NCBI RefSeq assembly: GCF_964204645.1
Contig: NC_134035.1
Location: 13,001,951 to 13,065,950 of the forward strand
Length of the DNA stretch: 64,000 nt
Reading direction: 5' to 3'
Source of the DNA: Tubulanus polymorphus
Taxonomy: Eukaryota > Nemertea > Palaeonemertea > Tubulaniformes > Tubulanidae
Shown piece by piece: positions 56,641-64,000 of the stretch; within the stretch, counting starts at the first letter, position 1, and each line of letters opens with the position of its first letter. The notes under the pieces are model-generated. The model searched no databases. It worked only from the letters and a program-made list of their open reading frames with translations, and was not told the DNA's origin. The position numbers and the translations under genes were made by a program.

Positions 56641-57775
56641 TTTCAGTTTACATGATGTGTTTGATGATGATAAATGCTGGTTTTATCATTGGCTCTACGC
56701 GAACAGTTATCAAAATGTTGGAAGCCTTTGCCAGACGTTTTGTGGGTTCGATCTCTCTAAGAAAAAGCTAAAAGGGATAAGGGTTTCAATTTGGAATACA
56801 GTTTGTCTCCTCCAGCTACAAACGTCCATAGTCTAGAATAAACTGATTTGCATTTGTAAAAAATCTTTGATAGGTGTATCGCTACATTTCCTACTAGACT
56901 CCTCTCTCTCATCACGAAATATGAATTACTGCCAAATCAATTGGTGGTAATGAAAGTAAATTGTTACAAACTGCAAGTGGGTGTCTTGAAACAATGATAC
57001 ATGTAATGAAACATTGATAGATGTACTGATCTTGTGGTTTGTTCTACCTCCTTCCTCTGCTACGAGGTGATATATCGTGCCATTTTTATATACAATATCA
57101 AAATCATAGACAATTAAAATCTTGTGGTGGCATGGCATATCAAATACAGAAGATACTCCGTTATTCTCCTTTAAAAATGGCAAATACTGTTGTTTGCTAC
57201 TACGGCAAATACTGTTGTTTGCTACTGCATGTTGCTCATTCCACTCTGTTCTAGGGGTGATATTGAGTTTTGGAGTCTCTTCTCCTTCCCTTGCCTTCTT
57301 GAATTGTTAAATAGATGTGATTTACAATACTGATTACTTCCTTATTTGAAAACTACATGTTGCTGATGCTTGCTATCATTCAACTCTTGTTTTGGTTGTG
57401 ATATTGAGTTTTAATTGTTGTGTTTAGGTGTACATGCCTCCTCTCCTCTCTCTCCTCTCTCATCAACAATCAAATAAGACACGTATTGTTTGAATACCTT
57501 TAGTTTTTTGCTGTGGTTTCCTCAATAGAAAAGTTTGAAATTGCTCATTGAATGCAGCGCATTTCAAACTATGGATCAATTACTGCTAAATCAATTGATG
57601 GTGATGAAAGTTAAGTGTTACAAAACACTGTGGGTAAATTACTGCTAAATCAATCGGTAGTGATGAAAGTAAAGTGTTACAAAACACTGTGGGTAAATTA
57701 CTGGTAAAGCAATCGGTGGTGATGAAAGTTAAGTGTTAGAAACACTGTGGGTAAATTACTGCTAAATCATAACTG
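56640..57775. other. Non-genic DNA before the satellite field
   Basis: No exon I can support. It includes a doubled CAAATACTGTTGTTTGCTAC near 57181-57226 and three units of GGGTAAATTACTGCTAAATC at about 57570-57770, about 60 bp apart. Confidence 0.4.
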
Positions 57776-59530
57776 ATGACCACCTTTAATGCTTGCTGCT
57801 GGGTGTTAATTGATACACTCTGTTTTGGGGTGATATTGAGTGCAGGACACTCCTCCTTCCTGCTTCAACTGTCATGTAGAAACGTGACAAAGGAACTGAA
57901 TTGTCAGTGTGTTACAACACTGATGACCTCCTTTAATACTGCTGCTTGCTGCTGGGTGTTAATTCTTACCACCTTCCATGAACTTCTTGAATTATTACAT
58001 TAAACATTATTACAATAAGAATTATTACATTAAACATTATAACATCATGAATCATCCTCCTTAAATACTGCTGCTTGCTGCTGGCTCTGTTTTGGGGTGA
58101 TATTGATCGCAGGAGTCTTCTCCTTCCTTCTTCAACTGTCATGTAGAAACGTGACAAACGAACTGAATTGTCAGTGCGTTACAACACTGATGACCTCCTT
58201 TAATACTGCTGCTTGCTGCTGGCTCTGTTTTGGGGTGATATTGATCGCAGGAGTCTTCTCCTTCCTTCTTCAACTGTCATGTAGAAACGTGACAAACGAA
58301 CTGAATTGTCAGTGTGTTACAACACTGATGACCTCCTTTAATACTGCTGCTTGCTGCTGGGTGTTAATTCTTACCACCTTCCATGAACTTCTTGAATTAT
58401 TACATTAAACATTATTACAATAAGAATTATTACATTAAACATTATAACATCATGAATCATCCTCCTTAAATACTGCTGCTTGCTGCTGGCTCTGTTTTGG
58501 GGTGATATTGATCGCAGGAGTCTTCTCCTTCCTTCTTCAACTGTCATGTAGAAACGTGACAAAGGAACTGAATTGTCAGTGCGTTACAACACTGATGACC
58601 TCCTTTAATACTGCTGCTTGCTGCTGGCTCTGTTTTGGGGTGATATTGATCGCAGGAGTCTTCTCCTTCCTTCTTCAACTGTCATGTAGAAACGTGACAA
58701 AGGAACTGAATTGTCAGTGCGTTACAACACTGATGGCCTCCTTTAATACTGCTGCTTGCTGGTGGTGTTAATTCTTACCACCTTCCATGAACTTCTTGAA
58801 TTATTACATTAAACATTATTACAATAAGAATTATTACATCAAACATTATAGCATCATGAATCATCCTCCTTAAATACTGCTGCTTACTGCTGGCTCTGTT
58901 TTGGGGTGATATTGATCGCAGGAGTCTTCTCCTCCCTTCTTCAACTGTCATGTAGAAACGTGACAAACAAACTGAATTGTCAGTGCGTTACAACACTGAT
59001 GACCTCCTTTAATACTGCTGCTTGGTGCTGGGTGTTAATTAATACATTCTGTTTTGGGGTGATATTGAGTTCAGGAGTCTCCTCCTTCCTTCTTCAACTG
59101 TCATGTAGAAACGTGACTAACAAACTGAATTGTCAGTGTGTTACAGCACTGATGACCTCCCTTAATACTGCTGCTTGCTGCTGGGTGTTAATAAATACAC
59201 TCTGTTCAGGGGTGATATTGAGTGCAGGAGTCTCCTCCTTCCTTCTTCAATTGTCATGTAGAAACGTGACTAACAAACTGAATTGTCAGTGTGTTACATC
59301 ACTGATGACCTCCCTTAATACTGCTGCTTGCTGCTGGGTGTTAATAAATACACTCTGTTCAGGGGTGATATTGAGTGCAGGAGTCTCCTCCTTCCTTCTT
59401 CAACTGTCATGTAGAAATGTGACAAACCAACTGAATTTTCAGTGTGGTACAACACTGATGACCTCCTTAAATACTGCTGCTTGCTGCTGCGTGTTAATTG
59501 ATACACTCTGTTATGGGGTGATATTGAGTT
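57776..59530. repeat. Satellite A, block 1
   Basis: Units of about 153 bp with TTCAACTGTCATGTAGAAAC, GTGACAAACGAACTGAATTG, TCAGTGTGTTACAACACTGA and ACTGCTGCTTGCTGCTGGGT. Three copies also carry an AT-rich insert (TTCTTACCACCTTCCATGAA, ATTATTACATTAAACATTAT) at about 57964, 58369 and 58771. Frames stay open because the unit is a multiple of 3. Confidence 0.93.
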
Positions 59531-61080
59531 TTGGTGAGTTTTGCTCCCTGATCATCTTTATTGCGACTTTACGTTTTAAATGTAAAAATATTCAAAGCAG
59601 CTATCCATCGATAGCTTTGTGGTGGTTGAATCATTGAAATGTCGCTGGTGTTGGTACATTGTATATATTGTAATATATGTCGGTGAAATGGGATTGATCA
59701 TGTTTCCTGATGATCCTTATTGCGACTTTACGTTTTAAATGTATAAATATTCAAAACAGCTATCCATCGATAGCTTTGTGGTGGTTGAATCATTGAAATG
59801 TCACTGGTGTTGGTACATTGTATATATTGTAATATATGTCGGTGAAATGGGATTGATCATGTTTCCTGATCGTCCTTATTGCGACTTTACGTTTTAAATG
59901 TATAAATATTCAAAACAGCTATCCATCGATAGCTTTGTGGTGGTTGAATCATTGAAATGTCACTGGTGTTGGTACATTGTATATATTGTAATATATGTCG
60001 GTGAAATTGGATTGATCATGTTTTGTGATCGTCCTTTTTGCGACTTTACGTTTTAAATGTATAAATATTCAAAACAGCTATCCATCGATAGCTTTGTGGT
60101 GGTTGAATCATTGAAATGTCACTGGTGTTGGTACATTGTATATATTGTAATATATGTCGGTGAAATGGGATTGATCATGTTTCCTGATCGTCCTTATTGC
60201 GACTTTACGTTTTAAATGTATAAATATTCAAAACAGCTATCCATCGATAGCTTTGTGGTGGTTGAATCATTGAAATGTCACTGGTGTTGGTACATTGTAT
60301 ATATTGTAATATATGTCAGTGAAATTGGATTGATCATGTTTTGTGATCATCCTTATTGCGACTTAACGTTTTAAATGTATAAATATTCAAAATAGCTATC
60401 CATCGATAGCTTTGTGGTGGTTGAATCATTGAAATGTCGCTGGTGTTGGTACATTGTATAGATTGTAATATATGTCGGTGAAATGGGATTGATCATGTTT
60501 TGTGATCATCCTTATTGCGACTTAACGTTTTAAATGTATAGATATTCAAAATAGCTATCCATCGATAGCTTTGTGGTGGTTGAATCTTTGAAATGTCGCT
60601 GGTGTTGGTACATTGTATAGATTGTAATATATGTCGGTGAAATGGGATTGATCATGTTTTGTGATCATCCTTATTGCGACTTTACGTTTTAAATGTATAA
60701 ATATTCAAAACAGCTATCCATCGATAGCTTTGTGGTGGTTGAATCTTTGAAATGTCGCTGGTGTTGGTACATTGTATAGATTGTAATATATGTCGGTGAA
60801 ATGGGATTGATCATGTTTTGTGATCATCCTTATAACGACTTAACTTTTTAAATGTATAAATATCCAAAACAGCTATCGATCGATAGCTTTGTGGTGGTTG
60901 AATCTTTGAAATGTCGCTGGTGTTGGTACATTGTATAGATTGTAATATATGTCGGTGAAATGGGATTGATCATGTTTTGTGATCATCCTTATTGCGACTT
61001 TACGTTTTAAATGTATAAATATTCAAAACAGCTATCCATCGATAGCTTTGTGGTGGTTGAATCATTGAAATAATGCTGGT
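59531..61080. repeat. Satellite C, block 1
   Basis: About ten units of exactly 159 bp (AGCTATCCATCGATAGCT-centred; CTATCCATCG at 59601, 59760, 59919, 60078, 60237). The unit includes TTGCGACTTTACGTTTTAAA, TGTCACTGGTGTTGGTACAT and GGTGAAATGGGATTGATCAT. Confidence 0.95.
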
Positions 61081-61194
61081 GTTGGTTCTCTGTGTATACT
61101 GTATCAGCAAATATTATCACATTACGCATTTTAAAAGTGTTATACTCAAAGATGCTATATTTTGATAGCTTCACTTTGGTTCCTTGCAACTGAA

Positions 61195-63060
61195 GGTTGT
61201 TAACTGTCATATAGAAACGTGACAAACAAACTGATTTGTCAGTGTGTTACATCACTGATGACCACCTTTAATACTGCTGCTTGCTGCTGGGTGTTAATTG
61301 ATACACTCTGTTTTGGGGTGAGTCTCCTCCTTCCTTCTTCAACTGTCATGTAGAAACGTGACAAACAAACTGATTTGTCAGTGTGTTACATCACTGATGA
61401 CCACCTTTAATACTGCTGCTTGCTGCTGGGTGTTAATTGACACACTCTGTTTTGGGGTGAGTTTCCTCCTTCCTTCTTCAACAGTCATGTAGAAACATGA
61501 CAAACAAACTGAATTGTCAGTGTGTTACAACACTGATGACCTCCTTTAATACTGCTGCTTGCTGCTGCGTGTTAATTAATACACTCTGTTTTGGGGTAAT
61601 ATTGAGTTCAAGAGTGTCCTCTTTCCTTCTTCAACTGTCATGTAGAAACGTGACAAAGGAACTGAATTGTCAGTGCGTTACATCACTGATGACCTCCTTT
61701 AATACTGCTGCTTGCTGCTGGGTGTAAATTCTTACCACCTTCCATGAACTTCTTGAATTATTACATTAAACATTATTACAATAAGAATTATTACATTAAA
61801 CATTATAACATCATGAATCATCCTCCTTAAATACTGCTGCTTGCTGCTGCCTCTGTTTTGGGGTGATATTGAGTTCAGGAGTCTCCTACTTCCTTCTTCA
61901 ACTGTCATGTAGAAACGTGACAAACGAACTGAATTATCAGTGTGGTACAACACTGATGACCTCCTTTAATACTGCTGCTTGCTGCTGGGTGTTAATTGAT
62001 ACACTCTGTTTTGGGGTGATATTGAGTTCAGGAGTCTCCTGCTTCCTTCTTCAATTGTCATGTAGAAACGTGACAAACGAACTGAATTGTCAGTGCGTTA
62101 CAACACTGATGGGCTTCTTTAATACTGCTGCTTGCTGCTGGGTGTTAATTCTTACCACCTTCCATGAACTTCTTGAATTATTACATTAAACATTATTACA
62201 ATAAGAATTATTACAATAAACATTATAACATCATGAATCATCCTCCTTAAATACTGCTGCTTGCTGCTGGCTCTGTTTTGGGGTGATATTGAGTTCAGGA
62301 GTCTCCTCCTTCCTTCTTCAACTGTCATGTAGAAACATGACAAACGAACTGAATTGTCAGTGCGTTACAACACTGATGACCTCCTTTAATACTGCTGCTT
62401 TGTGCTGGGTGTTAATTAATACACTCTGTTTTGGGGTGATATTGAGTTCAGGAGTCTCCTCCTTCCTTCTTCAACTGTCATGTAGAAACATGACAAACGA
62501 ACTGAATTGTCAGTGCGTTACAACACTGATGACCTCCTTTAATACTGCTGCTTTGTGCTGGGTGTTAATTAATACACTCTGTTTTGGGGTGAAATTGAGT
62601 TCAGGAGTCTCCTCCTTCCTTCTTCAACTGTCATGTAGAAACGTGACTAACAAACTGAATTGTCAGTGCGTTACAACACTGATGACCTGCTTTAATACTG
62701 CTGCTTTGTGCTGGGTGTTAATTAATACACTCTGTTTTGGGGTGATATTGAGTACAGGAGTCTCCTCCTTCCTTCTTCAACTGTCATGTAGAAACGTGAC
62801 AAGCAAACTGAATTGTCAGTGTGTTACAGCACTGATGACCTCCCTTAATACTGCTGCTTGCTGCAGCGTGTTAATAAATACACTCTGTTCAGGGGTGATA
62901 TTGAGTGCAGGAGTCTCCTCCTTCCTTCTTCAACTGTCATGTAGAAACGTGACAAACAAACTGAATTTTCAGTGTGGTACAACACTGATGACCTCCTTAA
63001 ATACTGCTGCTTGCTGCTGCGTGTTAATTAATACACTGTGTTATGGGGTGATATTGAGTT
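61195..63060. repeat. Satellite A, block 2
   Basis: The same unit as 57776-59530, with the AT-rich insert in two copies (about 61732 and 62152). Unit-to-unit differences are few. It ends in the same junction sequence (GAGTTTTGGTGAGTTTTGCT) into satellite C as block 1. Confidence 0.93.
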
Positions 63061-64000
63061 TTGGTGAGTTTTGCTCCCTGATCATCTTTATTGCGACTTT
63101 ACATTTTAAATGTATAAATTTTCAAAACAGCTATCCATCGATAGCTTTGTGGTGGTTGAATCATTGAAATGTCACTGGTGTTGGTACATTGTATATATTG
63201 TAATATATGTCGGTGAAATGGGATTGATCATGTTTCCTGATCATCCTTATTGCGACTTTACGTTTTAAATGTATAAATATTCAAAACAGCTATCCATCGA
63301 TAGCTTTGTGGTGGTTGAATCATTGAAATGTTACTGGTGTTGGTACATTGTATATATTGTAATATATGTCGGTGAAATGGGATTGATCATGTTTCCTGAT
63401 CATCCTTATTGCGACTTTACGTTTTAGACGTATAAATATTCAAAACAGCTATCCATCGATAGCTTTGTGGTGGTTGAATCTTTGAAATGTCGCTGGTGTT
63501 GGTACATTGTATAGATTGTAATATATGTCGGTGAAATGGGATTGATCATGTTTTGTGATCATCCTTATTGCGACTTAACGTTTTAAATGTATAAATATTC
63601 AAAACAGCTATCCATCGATAGCTTTGTGGTGGTTGAATCTTTGAAATGTCGCTGGTGTTGGTACATTGTATAGATTGTAATATATGTCGGTGAAATGGGA
63701 TTGATCATGTTTTGTGATCATCCTTATTGCGACTTTACGTTTTAAATGTATAAATATTCAAAACAGCTATCCATCGATAGCTTTGTGGTGGTTGAATCTT
63801 TGAAATGTCGCTGGTGTTGGTACATTGTATAGATTGTAATATATGTCGGTGAAATGGGATTGATCATGTTTTGTGATCATCCTTATAACGACTTAACTTT
63901 TTAAATGTATAAATATTCAAAACAGCTATCGATCGATAGCTTTGTGGTGGTTGAATCTTTGAAATGTCGCTGGTGTTGGTACATTGTATAGATTGTAATA
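63061..64000. repeat. Satellite C, block 2, runs off the edge
   Basis: 159-bp units continuing past the window. The junction with block A at 63061 repeats the one at 59531, 3530 bp earlier. Confidence 0.95.

Noticed and set aside
1-64000. Phage defence, secretion or biosynthetic operon
   Set aside because: No compact same-strand gene clusters or ribosome binding sites. All confident genes are spliced animal genes.

Overview
This is a stretch of an intron-rich animal nuclear genome. The genes are split into short exons with GT..AG introns, the gaps are AT-rich, and inverted-repeat elements and minisatellites are everywhere. The gene set fits a non-ecdysozoan invertebrate, and a lophotrochozoan such as a mollusc or brachiopod is my guess: a ciliary tubulin-polyglutamylation regulator, an ER collagen prolyl 3-hydroxylase, a gamma-glutamyl hydrolase and a Nup50 nucleoporin. 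There is no bacterial operon structure, no CRISPR array and no recognisable viral gene.

Layout. 1-4.5 kb: the edge of a minus-strand gene with a Gln/Ser/Pro-rich product, plus a nest of small transposons. 4.5-10.2 kb: NUP50 (+), 8 coding exons, 523 aa. 11.2-17.65 kb: CSTPP1/C11orf49 (-), 8 coding exons, 364 aa. 17.8-32 kb: a prolyl 3-hydroxylase (+), 19 coding exons, up to 1023 aa, sharing a 149-bp head-to-head promoter with CSTPP1; its second intron holds an intronless opposite-strand gene for an unrecognised secreted protein (465 aa). 33.2-38.9 kb: gamma-glutamyl hydrolase (+), 9 coding exons, 345 aa. 40.4-48.2 kb: a two-coding-exon gene with a CCAAT/CRE/TATA promoter and an unrecognised 327-aa disordered, AT-hook-like product. 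48.2-57.7 kb: low-complexity DNA and tandem repeats, no gene. 57.7-64 kb: two interleaved satellites (153-bp-type and 159-bp units) in a higher-order A-C-A-C pattern that runs off the right edge.

Most notable: the prolyl 3-hydroxylase carries its catalytic domain twice, as two copies of one six-exon block. The upstream copy has lost the iron-binding HxD pair (both positions are Lys) but keeps the distal His and Arg, so it looks like a pseudo-oxygenase domain. In the downstream, catalytically intact copy, one exon is itself doubled into two homologous 117-nt phase-0 exons, which look like mutually exclusive exons. Also notable: an 848-bp transposon and a 108-bp miniature of it, each flanked by a perfect 9-bp target duplication, and a pair of 64-nt alternative terminal exons in CSTPP1 that share a PRRR core. 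All gene structures were built by hand from splice signals, reading phase and remembered family sequences; no alignment was run.
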